DNA from: an uncultured Selenomonadales bacterium
Lineage (GTDB): Bacteria > Bacillota > Negativicutes > Selenomonadales > Selenomonadaceae
DNA: 5,536 nt
Direction: 5' to 3'
NCBI GenBank assembly: GCA_947165405.1
Contig: CAMVAG010000136.1
Span: 1-5,536 of the forward strand
Position numbers and translations under genes: made by a program. Positions 1 to 4,890 of this stretch are shown one piece after another. The notes under the pieces were generated by a model that made no database searches, was not told the DNA's origin, and saw only the letters and a program-made list of their open reading frames with translations. The stretch's first letter is position 1, and every line of letters starts with the position of its first letter.

Positions 1-54
1 ATCATCGTAAGAAATGGGGTCGAGTTGTTGAATATCTTTCAGTTGATAACTCAT
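1..54 (-). CDS. N-terminal fragment of an unknown phage protein
   Basis: An open frame starts at the ATG at 54-52 and runs off the left edge of the window, giving 18 residues that begin MSYQLKDIQQLD. A GGAGG ribosome-binding site lies just upstream (minus-strand GTGGAGGATTTTCA before the ATG). The start overlaps the thyX stop codon as ATGA, the same coupling used elsewhere in this operon, so it is very likely a real gene translated after thyX. Too little is visible to recognise a family, and I assign no function. Confidence 0.75.
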   Translation of the reverse strand, partial: MSYQLKDIQQLDPISYDD

Positions 55-647
55 TGAAAATCCTCCACAATGACAGGCAACTTTTCTTTAAAGATGCCGA
101 GAATTTGATTCATGATGAAACGCATTTTAGGATGAGCGGCTTTATCTGTGCGGAGCTTTAAAATGTGTCGCCACTCACGCAAGTTAGCCGTCATGTAAAG
201 TTCCGACTTCAAGCACAGCGGCAAAACGTCGCGAGCGTCTTCGGGCGGCAGTCCACACTCAACGAGAGCCTCGTACGTGTTTTGAGCATAAAGTATTGCG
301 TTTTGCCAGTCGAAGAAAAACGGCGTATCGAATTTGATTCGTTCGGGTTTAATAACTTCCAAGTCGCCATACTTGACAAAGCGTGTTGATTCGACGGAGA
401 AGCTTGCGTGCCTGTGGCGGACAAGTTCGTTTTGAATGGCGCGGTCGCAGATGATATGGAAGGTCAAGCTCACGTGTTCCAAAACGGATTCATGCCCGCG
501 CTTGATGAGCATGCGAACAAATTTCTCTGCCGAATCGTCTTTAGGTTGAGACTGATAGCAGACGCGCCCGCAGCGTTCAATCTTTTTGAGGATTTCGTCG
601 CCGTCGATGAAGTCAATCAGCTCGACGGACGGTTCAATAATTTTCAT
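51..647 (-). CDS. thyX: flavin-dependent thymidylate synthase ThyX
   Basis: ThyX makes dTMP from dUMP in the cytoplasm, using methylenetetrahydrofolate as carbon donor and NAD(P)H through a bound FAD. The 198-residue product carries the family signature RHRxxSxxxxSxR at residues 77-89 (RHRHASFSVESTR). It also has the GHxSxxEH segment at 51-58 and the C-terminal NLREWRHILKLR block at about 155-166, followed by RTDKAAHPKMR. At 198 residues it is somewhat short for the family (usually about 210-250), but all the motifs I can check are present. The open frame extends further upstream to 821, but that part lies over the preceding gene in another frame. The ATG at 647 has an AGGAGGT ribosome-binding site about six bases upstream. 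Phages carry thyX to raise dTTP supply for replication. The next gene begins inside its stop codon. Function is confident; whether the enzyme is active is not shown. Confidence 0.96.
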   Translation of the reverse strand: MKIIEPSVELIDFIDGDEILKKIERCGRVCYQSQPKDDSAEKFVRMLIKRGHESVLEHVSLTFHIICDRAIQNELVRHRHASFSVESTRFVKYGDLEVIKPERIKFDTPFFFDWQNAILYAQNTYEALVECGLPPEDARDVLPLCLKSELYMTANLREWRHILKLRTDKAAHPKMRFIMNQILGIFKEKLPVIVEDFQ

Positions 648-652
648 TGGCA

Positions 653-659
653 ACCTCCT
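653..659 (-). promoter_or_regulatory. thyX ribosome-binding site
   Basis: The minus strand reads AGGAGGT here, six bases before the ATG at 647. It fixes the thyX start and rules out the 58-residue upstream extension of the frame. The site overlaps the TAG stop of the preceding gene (660-658), so the two genes are directly adjacent and probably translated from one transcript. Confidence 0.85.
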
Positions 660-963
660 AGTCAAACAAATTTTGTTGCCTGTTTTTCGGTATCGGTTTA
701 GGTCTGCCGCCGGTAGTGAACATGGATTGTTGATTGAAAATTTTTTGGCAGGCAGGCGTATTCGATTTGGTGCACCAAGTAAAGCAAGGCGGTTCGCCCC
801 AACGAATCGGCACGCCGTCAATAATCAATTTATTTTTCCGATACAAGCGTTCGTATTGGGCTTCTTCAGGCGAAAAAGGGGCGGGGGGGTAAAAGCACGG
901 AGCGTTTCTGTACTTGAAAATTTCTTTGGCGGGTGTTTCTTCGACGCCGCAAACGTCGTACAT
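658..963 (-). CDS. hypothetical Cys-containing phage protein (101 aa)
   Basis: This 101-residue product begins MYDVCGVEETPAKE. It contains five cysteines (5, 23, 60, 64, 72), a proline/aromatic segment around 21-31, and a short basic C-terminus (about 86-95). The spacing of the cysteines is not a recognisable zinc-finger pattern and I do not recognise the family. No good Shine-Dalgarno lies before the ATG at 963. That would be explained if the gene was originally coupled to the small membrane gene upstream: removing the insert 990-1343 makes that gene end TAA overlapping this ATG (TAATG). In the present sequence the coupling is broken by the insert, so expression may be reduced. In the repaired sequence the same frame is also open upstream (…CEHEWARLKEL before the Met), so a longer original N-terminus is possible. 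Confidence 0.72.
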   Translation of the reverse strand: MYDVCGVEETPAKEIFKYRNAPCFYPPAPFSPEEAQYERLYRKNKLIIDGVPIRWGEPPCFTWCTKSNTPACQKIFNQQSMFTTGGRPKPIPKNRQQNLFD

Positions 964-995
964 TAATTCTTTAAGGCGCGCCCATTCATCAAATA

Positions 996-1041
996 TGCGC
1001 GGCGGATACCCCCTACTTTAGCTGTGGGGAGGAGCCGCGCA
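996..1041 (-). repeat. terminal inverted repeat / hairpin of the insert, left side
   Basis: Bases 996-1003 (TGCGCGGC) and 1034-1041 (GCCGCGCA) are perfect 8-bp complements. Inside them CCCC (1009-1012) pairs with GGGG (1026-1029). The inner part matches the palindrome at the other end of the element in arms, TTTA loop and extra T, but two inner base pairs are mismatched. Because the Shine-Dalgarno-like AAAGGAGGT (1049-1041) runs into this stem, the stem marks the place where a nuclease gene would sit in a complete element. Confidence 0.75.
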
Positions 1042-1343
1042 CCTCCTTTAAAATTGATTCGCCCGAAGGCGAGCGGGCATAATGTCTGGTAAAAGAAAAC
1101 AGACCGCCGCCCGCTAGCGTAGTAATCCTTCGCCAAAGTTATCCTGCGGTTTACATGCTTACAGCACTGTTCCTACCCCTAAGAACTGTTTAACCATAAG
1201 CCGTAGAGCGGCAGATTAGGATTTACGTCCGCCGGTACCTATGTATTCGCAGGTAACGTAGCACTCGAAGTGCTTAGGCTAGTCAGCAAGAGCTTGTTCT
1301 ATTTTTCAAACAAGCCCCCGCCTTTAGGCGTGGGGTTACTGAC
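1042..1343 (-). ncRNA. candidate omega RNA (IscB/IsrB/HEARO-like) scaffold
   Basis: Read from 1343 downward, the RNA would open with GUCAG (1343-1339), which pairs with CUGAC (1286-1282). This closes a stem containing the CCCC/GGGG hairpin (1335-1315) and a GCTTGTT/AACAAGC hairpin (1315-1292). Then come a 6-bp hairpin with a 3-nt loop (1274-1260), a TACCT/AGGTA hairpin (1255-1236), a 7-bp pairing of 1115-1109 with 1078-1072 enclosing GTCTG/CAGAC (1104-1084), and a CGCC-TTCG-GGCG tetraloop hairpin (1071-1060). The last part reads AATTTTAAAGGAGG. In IscB loci as I recall them, the scaffold similarly ends in a hairpin and a ribosome-binding site directly before the nuclease start codon. The guide would be the adjacent host bases 1359-1344. 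It is in the same direction as the operon, so operon transcription could supply it. The family was assigned by layout, not by a covariance search. Confidence 0.55.
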
Positions 1344-1469
1344 GCTCGCAAGTTCGCCGACGCAGTAGATAAAACCGGCACACCAGCATGAAAGCCAAAT
1401 GCCGAGCATGATAGCAAAGCTGGCAAAGAGCACTTTTAACCCGAAGTAAAGTAAATCAAAAATATTCAC
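1299..1469 (-). CDS. small membrane protein, C-terminus replaced by insert
   Basis: This frame begins at GTG (1469-1467), preceded by a GAGGT ribosome-binding site (1480-1476) that overlaps the HU stop codon region. The product starts MNIFDLLYFGLKVLF and continues with a strongly hydrophobic run to about residue 36, consistent with one membrane-spanning helix or a hairpin, with cysteines at 28, 30 and 36. Residues 1-42 come from the operon; the last 14 (VSNPTPKGGGLFEK) are encoded by the mobile insert and end at a TAG. Without the insert the protein would be 50 residues, ending in eight different residues and a TAA that overlaps the next ATG. The family is not recognised. Small membrane proteins are common in phage early operons, but no role can be assigned. 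Confidence 0.7.
   Translation of the reverse strand: MNIFDLLYFGLKVLFASFAIMLGIWLSCWCAGFIYCVGELASVSNPTPKGGGLFEK
1315..1335 (-). repeat. terminal palindrome of the insert, right side
   Basis: On the plus strand this reads CCCC-CGCC-TTTA-GGCG-T-GGGG: two perfect 4-bp stems, a 4-nt loop and one unpaired T (1331). It resembles the hairpin at 1009-1029 in the same orientation. That is expected of TnpA recognition hairpins at the two ends of IS200/IS605 elements, and is not expected of an intrinsic terminator, since no T-run follows on either strand. Confidence 0.8.
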
Positions 1470-1478
1470 GGCAAAACC

Positions 1479-1754
1479 TCATTGCTTGATGGCGTCTTTA
1501 AGTGATTTGCCGGGCGTGAAGCAGGGCAAGTTATGAGCGGGGATTTCAATTTCTTCACCGGTGCGAGGATTGGTGCCTTTGCGAGCGGCGCGCTCTTTGA
1601 CTGCGAAGGTACCGAAGCCGATAAGCTGAACTTGGTCGCCTTCGATGAGCGCGCATTTAATTTCGTACATGGCGGCGTTGATTACGATCTCGACTTGCGC
1701 AATCGGCAGCATGTTCTTGTGAGCGATGATGGCAATCAATTCCTTTTTAGTCAT
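1479..1754 (-). CDS. HU-family DNA-binding protein
   Basis: HU is a small dimeric protein that binds and bends DNA with little sequence preference. This 91-residue product matches the family along its whole length and has the usual size. It has the N-terminal helix pair beginning MTKKELIAIIA, GFGTF at 46-50, the beta-arm with NPRTG at 62-66 (Pro63 is the DNA-intercalating proline position) and the C-terminal FTPGKSLKDAI helix. The ATG at 1754 has an AAAGGAG ribosome-binding site and overlaps the end of the upstream gene by eight bases. In this setting it probably acts in phage DNA compaction, replication or recombination, as a phage-borne homologue of host HU. Assignment to the HU rather than the IHF branch rests on general similarity only. 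Confidence 0.95.
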   Translation of the reverse strand: MTKKELIAIIAHKNMLPIAQVEIVINAAMYEIKCALIEGDQVQLIGFGTFAVKERAARKGTNPRTGEEIEIPAHNLPCFTPGKSLKDAIKQ

Positions 1755-2025
1755 TGAGAAAATCTCCTTTGCAATTTTGTTTTTTCATGCGGTCAAGCAG
1801 TTCAAGCCATTGCCGGCTTTTGTGAGCGCGCCGATATTTTTCACGCAACTTTTCATAAGCGTGAGGTTCGAGGAAAGCATAATCGCCGAGTTTATTCAAA
1901 TCGCGGGCGATACGAGAATTAATCTTCCGAACCTCTTCAAGTTTGACTTCGACGAAATGCCGAATCAGTTTGAGTGTGACGCTGTCGAGGTTATCGGGAT
2001 TAAGTTGGCGGAATAACTTTTCCAT
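1747..2025 (-). CDS. hypothetical helical protein (92 aa)
   Basis: This 92-residue, charge-rich product has no glycine-rich or membrane segments and is predicted by eye to be mostly helical. Residues 17-45 form a long heptad-like helix (LKLIRHFVEVKLEEVRKI…), and 54-82 form a second basic helical region. The ATG at 2025 follows a strong AAGGAGG site, and the stop lies inside the start of the HU gene, so it is almost certainly translated. I do not recognise the family. A role as a small DNA- or protein-binding accessory factor would be a guess. Confidence 0.8.
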   Translation of the reverse strand: MEKLFRQLNPDNLDSVTLKLIRHFVEVKLEEVRKINSRIARDLNKLGDYAFLEPHAYEKLREKYRRAHKSRQWLELLDRMKKQNCKGDFLND

Positions 2026-2054
2026 TCAATCGCCTCCTTAACACGGTGAAAAGT

Positions 2055-2285
2055 TTATTCACTGGCAAAAAGATTGCCGGTTTTTGATTCCGTCGAAGGA
2101 GCCTTGAAATCGAAAACGAGTTGAGATTTGGCAAGTTCGTCAATGCGTTTTGAGACTTTGCGCAGGAGTTTGAAGAGTGTTTCGTCGTGATTGAGGAACC
2201 AAAGCATTTTGACTGAATCAGTTGCGGGGAAGTAAGCACACTCACCTGTCGGCGGATGATATTGTAATGTGACTGAGATTTTCAT
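2055..2285 (-). CDS. hypothetical protein (76 aa)
   Basis: This 76-residue product begins MKISVTLQYHPPTG. A beta-like N-terminal third precedes a helical segment (about 34-56, ETLFKLLRKVSKRIDELAK) and a polar tail. The ATG at 2285 follows a GGAG site seven bases upstream. The frame overlaps the end of the upstream gene by 44 nt, longer than the usual 1-20 nt in this operon. Another frame over the same DNA (2245-2000) has no such ribosome-binding site and overlaps the next gene, so I prefer this one. The family is not recognised. Confidence 0.72.
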   Translation of the reverse strand: MKISVTLQYHPPTGECAYFPATDSVKMLWFLNHDETLFKLLRKVSKRIDELAKSQLVFDFKAPSTESKTGNLFASE

Positions 2286-2484
2286 TTATTTTCTCCAAAG
2301 CGGCGATACAGGCTTTGGCGGCGTCCAGAGCTTGATAGCAAGACGGGTACACTCCGCCGCTGCCCGCGATTTTACCGGTATCCTTTTCGATAACTTTAAA
2401 GTCATAGCCGCAAGAACCGTCGTCGGAAGTGGCAGCTGAAATGACGGGATAAAATTTACAATCTTGCGAAGTTCTGATTCTCAT
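2242..2484 (-). CDS. hypothetical protein (80 aa)
   Basis: This 80-residue product has an alternating beta-rich N-terminal half (residues 10-46, with CGYDFKVIEKDTGKIAGSGG). A helix follows (about 50-68, QALDAAKACIAALEKINEN). The order suggests a small beta-then-alpha fold. The ATG at 2484 follows GGAGG and overlaps the RusA stop as ATGA. The last 14 or so codons overlap the next gene in another frame and look less conserved-like than the rest. I recognise no family with confidence. Confidence 0.76.
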   Translation of the reverse strand: MRIRTSQDCKFYPVISAATSDDGSCGYDFKVIEKDTGKIAGSGGVYPSCYQALDAAKACIAALEKINENLSHITISSADR

Positions 2485-2849
2485 TCAACCGCCTCCAATG
2501 TGATCATGATTTTGGGTTCGCCGAAATTTTTTGAGCCGCTGATTTGAACGACTTGGCAGTCGTCGAGATAGGCGATACCGTTGAGCGCGTCGAGCACTGA
2601 TTTTAAATGATTGTCGAGGTCGCCCCAGAGCCGGCTTGAAATATTTTTGGGCTTGAGCTTGAAGAAGTCGACGCTGATTTTGATGTTGCCTTTGAGCGGA
2701 GAGCGCACATAGATTTTGGCGACGTGAGCCAAGATGTCTTTGAAGTCGGAATAGCGACGGTCATTGAAACGCCGCTTGCCGTTTTGCATGACGCGCTTGA
2801 AAGGTACGGGCTCCAACTCGGCAGTGAATTTAATTTTCAAAGCGTCCAT
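2481..2849 (-). CDS. RusA-like Holliday junction resolvase
   Basis: RusA-family enzymes are homodimeric, metal-dependent nucleases that cut Holliday junctions left by recombination or replication. The 122-residue product has the usual family size. It shows the N-terminal strand with EPVPFKR (13-19) and the diagnostic GDLDNHLKSVLDALNG block (76-91). Asp77, Asp79 and Lys83 line up with the catalytic Asp70, Asp72 and Lys76 of E. coli RusA. Asp96 or Asp97 is the likely counterpart of Asp91. The C-terminal G.PKIMITLE strand is also typical. The start at 2849 has only a weak ribosome-binding site but lies 20 nt inside the preceding gene, so it is probably translated by coupling. It completes a recombination set with ERF and Gam in the same operon. 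Confidence 0.92.
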   Translation of the reverse strand: MDALKIKFTAELEPVPFKRVMQNGKRRFNDRRYSDFKDILAHVAKIYVRSPLKGNIKISVDFFKLKPKNISSRLWGDLDNHLKSVLDALNGIAYLDDCQVVQISGSKNFGEPKIMITLEAVE

Positions 2850-3228
2850 CGTTTTCAGCCGCTTTAACTACAACTCTTGCCGCTTCGCAAACAGCTTCGG
2901 GCGATTTGCATTCAATGAAGGCGTCAAGCAAACGATTATAGGCGTCAAGAAGTTGGGTGCTCCAAGCGCGCCTTGTGTCTTTGAACATCGGCGTTTCATC
3001 AGAACGCGCAATGACTTCAACGGCACCGTTGTACATATCCAACGAAATAACGTTATCGTCATGAACAAGATTAAAATCGCCGCCTTCAAGCTCGACGCTG
3101 AAAACTTTTTTGCCGTCAGTCACTTGGTCGCCCTCGAAGATTTCTCTGCCGGTTTTGTCGCAGATACCGGTGCCAATTTCGCAGTCAAGCTCCTGCACTT
3201 GCCCGTTGATACGGATGTTGTGTTTCAT
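2830..3228 (-). CDS. YopX-like domain protein with helical C-terminal extension
   Basis: YopX-type proteins are small, phage-associated proteins of unknown biochemical role. Residues 19-37 carry the family core (GTGICDKTGREIFEGDQV), followed by a beta-rich region to about 75. The usual N-terminal IKFRxW part is missing. Instead there is an added helical tail (about 84-127, DTRRAWSTQLLDAYNRLL and a later Ala-rich helix). The ATG at 3228 follows a strong AAGGAGG site and overlaps the previous stop as TAATG. It is the last of three consecutive YopX-type genes. The helical tail is the most distinctive part and may be a separate domain; its function is unknown. Confidence 0.8.
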   Translation of the reverse strand: MKHNIRINGQVQELDCEIGTGICDKTGREIFEGDQVTDGKKVFSVELEGGDFNLVHDDNVISLDMYNGAVEVIARSDETPMFKDTRRAWSTQLLDAYNRLLDAFIECKSPEAVCEAARVVVKAAENDGRFEN

Positions 3229-3554
3229 TAGTCGTCCTCCTTGAGCGTGAAAAATTCTAAATCAAGGGAATGCTCAAAGCCGTCGTCCGAAATGAGGATA
3301 TAACTCCAATCGGCGTTCCATTGCATGCCGTCTTCGCCGACGACGGTATCACCTTCGTAGACTTCTTTGCCGTTTGTATCGTAGCCGACGAGCTGGGCAA
3401 CGGTTTCAGGCTCGACTTCATAATTATCACCGTCGTCCCAATCCAAGATTGTGATTAGACCGTCGCCTTGACAAAGGTCGCCGAAAACGAATTTGTCAAC
3501 TTTTTGCCCGCAAGAATCGTGCAAAGCATGTCCGCGAAATTTAATTTCTCTCAT
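3228..3554 (-). CDS. YopX family protein
   Basis: This is the most complete YopX-type protein of the three. It has the N-terminal MREIKFRG (1-8), the FGDL turn (24-27), and the long signature from VEPETVAQLVGY through NGKEVYEGDTV (47-71), followed by an acidic beta-rich C-terminal half. Its 108 residues are slightly shorter than many family members. The ATG at 3554 has a GGAGGAGG site and overlaps the previous stop as ATGA. The family is widespread in phages of Bacillota and has no established activity, so its placement between recombination genes is only suggestive. Confidence 0.88.
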   Translation of the reverse strand: MREIKFRGHALHDSCGQKVDKFVFGDLCQGDGLITILDWDDGDNYEVEPETVAQLVGYDTNGKEVYEGDTVVGEDGMQWNADWSYILISDDGFEHSLDLEFFTLKEDD

Positions 3555-3862
3555 GATATTTCCTCCTCCGTAATGTGCCCGATAACTTCAACGTCGATAA
3601 AGCCTTTGGTTTGGCGGAGCGGGCAGAAGAGATATTTGCCGTCCTGTTCAAAGGAGATACCGAACGAGCCTACTGTAAAAGTGATGACGCCTTGCTTTTC
3701 AAGTTCGCCGAAAACAACTTTGTCGCCTTCGAAAATTTCTCTGCCTTTGCAGTCGTTAATGCCGGTAGCAAGCCAACCGCTGAAAGCGTCGATTGTCCAA
3801 TGCGGCGGGGTGCCGTCTGCGAAGACGATGCGGCGTTTAACTTTGTGCACGGGATTAATCAT
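3551..3862 (-). CDS. YopX-like domain protein
   Basis: This 103-residue protein has the YopX core at 34-49 (GINDCKGREIFEGDKV), a beta-rich middle and the typical ending VEVIGHI (91-97). The N-terminal 30 residues differ from the standard IKFR segment and include a proline/tryptophan stretch (DGTPPHW). The ATG at 3862 follows an AGGAGGT site. It shares its core with the two genes downstream, suggesting local duplication or serial acquisition followed by strong divergence. No function is assigned. Confidence 0.82.
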   Translation of the reverse strand: MINPVHKVKRRIVFADGTPPHWTIDAFSGWLATGINDCKGREIFEGDKVVFGELEKQGVITFTVGSFGISFEQDGKYLFCPLRQTKGFIDVEVIGHITEEEIS

Positions 3863-3871
3863 TCGTACCTC

Positions 3872-4369
3872 CTAAAGGAAAAGATGTTTACTTGCATGGC
3901 AGCCGACGTGATTGGCGGCTTGAGCCTTCAGCTCGTCGAAAGTTTTGCCGAGTCGTTCAACGAGCGCGCGATAGGTTCCGTAGTCAAGATTGCATTGGCG
4001 AGCCTCGTCAGCCCATTGAGCAAGCGGCTTGGTCGACGGTATTTTTTTCAAGCCTTGCCGATGAGCTCTTACACAAGCTTTGCTACAAAATCTGCCGCTA
4101 GAGCCTGTGTTCTCGAAAGTCTTTCCGCATTGAGGGCAAATCGTTTCCCTACGACGTTCTTTTGCTCTTTGCTCGGCAGCGAAATTTCTGCAACGGTCTG
4201 AACAATATTTTTGTTGCGAATTATTTTTCTTGAAAGGCGTGCCGCAGACGAGGCAATTACCGAAAGCTTGACCGGACGATTTGTGAAAAGCGCGGAAGCA
4301 GTCGGGCGAACAAAATCTTGCCTGCTTTGGACGCCCGACGATTTCCTTGCCGCAGTTTAAGCACTTCAT
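3872..4369 (-). CDS. triple zinc-motif (Cys4 x3) phage protein
   Basis: This 165-residue protein carries three repeats of a CxxC…CxxxC zinc-binding module: Cys3/6/20/24, Cys39/42/56/60 and Cys78/81/95/99. Each has a (F/Y)CS.xC second half resembling treble-clef FCS-type fingers. A basic linker (68-75) lies between modules two and three. The C-terminal segment (116-150, LAQWADEARQCNLDYGTYRAL…) is helical and looks like a separate small domain. Such fingers could bind nucleic acid or protein; which one is not shown. There is no clear ribosome-binding site, but the ATG overlaps the Gam stop as ATGA, so translation is probably coupled. The stop sits in the ribosome-binding site of the next gene. 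The specific family is not recognised. Confidence 0.85.
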   Translation of the reverse strand: MKCLNCGKEIVGRPKQARFCSPDCFRAFHKSSGQAFGNCLVCGTPFKKNNSQQKYCSDRCRNFAAEQRAKERRRETICPQCGKTFENTGSSGRFCSKACVRAHRQGLKKIPSTKPLAQWADEARQCNLDYGTYRALVERLGKTFDELKAQAANHVGCHASKHLFL

Positions 4370-4878
4370 GACGTAATCACTGAAAATTTATCATCGGCAA
4401 GTTCGGCGCGGACGTTCGGAAGAATTTCACCGGTATCGACGAAGAAAACTTCGCCGTTCGAATCGAAACCGAGCTTTGATTTGAGCTTAACCCAATCGGC
4501 GAGGTAAACGACTTTTAAAAATTCGGGCACGTTGTCTTTTACGAAATCGACGAGGCGCGAATCCTTGCCGGTGACTTCGGTCTGATCGTCGAAGAAAAAT
4601 TTGGGCGGCTCTTTGCGGAAGGCGAGCCTGCCGTTTTGAAAATTGATAGTCTTCTTGCCTTCGGGCAGATTGTTTTCGGCGAAGTCGTGAAGCTTGGCAA
4701 TGAGCGAATCCAAATCGGCGCGGGCGTCCGCCGTTTCCAATTCAAATTTTTTATCGGCGGCTTGCTTGGCGTCGGAGAGGAAAGTCTTGCGGTTTTCGTC
4801 GGCTTGCTTGATTGAATAGCGAAGGCGAGCGACTTCAGCGAGCATATCTTCAATTTGCTCATTGGTTTGAAATTTCAT
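4366..4878 (-). CDS. Gam-like host-nuclease inhibitor / DNA-end-binding protein
   Basis: Mu Gam-type proteins bind double-stranded DNA ends as dimers and block RecBCD/AddAB-type exonucleases, which helps phage recombination. The 170-residue product has the family order: a long helical coiled-coil-like N-terminus (about 5-68), then the beta segment GKKTINFQNGRLAFRKEPP (74-92, compare the usual G.…G.…W/FRK.PP). A helical stretch around 106-135 and a C-terminal strand region follow. Two starts are possible. I chose the ATG at 4878 because GGAGGT lies six bases before it; the alternative TTG two codons upstream overlaps that site. Its position between ERF and the other recombination genes supports the call. 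Family match is by motif layout, so distant-homologue status is possible. Confidence 0.85.
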   Translation of the reverse strand: MKFQTNEQIEDMLAEVARLRYSIKQADENRKTFLSDAKQAADKKFELETADARADLDSLIAKLHDFAENNLPEGKKTINFQNGRLAFRKEPPKFFFDDQTEVTGKDSRLVDFVKDNVPEFLKVVYLADWVKLKSKLGFDSNGEVFFVDTGEILPNVRAELADDKFSVITS

Positions 4879-4883
4879 GGTCA

Positions 4884-4889
4884 ACCTCC
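4884..4889 (-). promoter_or_regulatory. ribosome-binding site deciding the Gam-like start
   Basis: The minus strand reads GGAGGT followed by TTGACCATG-like spacing. The in-frame TTG at 4884-4882 shares a base with this site, so it cannot be the start. The ATG at 4878 is at a normal distance. Confidence 0.8.
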
Positions 4890-4890
4890 A

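Larger units (their letters stand above)
990..1343 (-). mobile_element. nuclease-less IS200/IS605-type element, probable IscB/IsrB (HEARO-like) omega-RNA insert
   Basis: This 354-bp stretch separates two operon genes and has no convincing coding frame. Near each end, in the same orientation, is a related palindrome with CCCC and GGGG arms, a TTTA loop and one unpaired T on the 3' arm (1009-1029 and 1315-1335). IS200/IS605 ends carry hairpins with an extrahelical T recognised by TnpA, and such elements insert without target duplication. The left palindrome begins 19 nt after the putative left boundary, a spacing like that I recall for IS608. Minus-strand host sequence after the element is ATGA, matching the NTGA motif recalled for IsrB/HEARO. 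Exact removal of 990-1343 recreates a TAATG gene junction. No transposase or nuclease gene is present, so movement would require proteins in trans. The boundaries could be off by a base or two. A TnpB-type reading on the plus strand is the main alternative. Confidence 0.62.

Noticed and set aside
648..821. 58-residue N-terminal extension of the ThyX frame
   Set aside because: It lies over the preceding gene in another frame, has no family similarity, and the ATG at 647 has a strong ribosome-binding site and begins the normal ThyX N-terminus.
1315..1335. Intrinsic transcription terminator
   Set aside because: The GC-rich hairpin is not followed by a T-run on either strand, and a matching hairpin at the other end of the insert points to element ends.
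990..1343. TnpB-type omega RNA on the plus strand (guide starting at 1344, TTCAT as upstream motif)
   Set aside because: The geometry is equally allowed, because both nuclease types would target the same site. I prefer the minus strand because the structured region spans the whole insert and ends with a ribosome-binding-site-like AAAGGAGG where an iscB/isrB gene would begin. It remains the main alternative.
990..1343. Group II intron or intron remnant
   Set aside because: I saw no GUGYG-type 5' end and no domain V-like hairpin on either strand, and the ends carry IS200/IS605-like hairpins instead.
1344..1389. Start of the 101-residue protein at the ATG at 1389, reading through the repaired junction (…TCEHEWARLKEL…)
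   Set aside because: The frame is open in the repaired sequence and looks coding-like near the junction, but that ATG has no ribosome-binding site and lies deep inside the membrane gene. The TAATG coupling at 963 is simpler. Homologues could reverse this.
3575..4201. 208-codon open frame on the plus strand
   Set aside because: It runs antisense across a YopX gene and the zinc-motif gene, both of which have clear motifs and ribosome-binding sites. It has no recognisable motif.
4879..4884. TTG start two codons upstream of the Gam-like ATG
   Set aside because: The TTG overlaps the ribosome-binding site itself.
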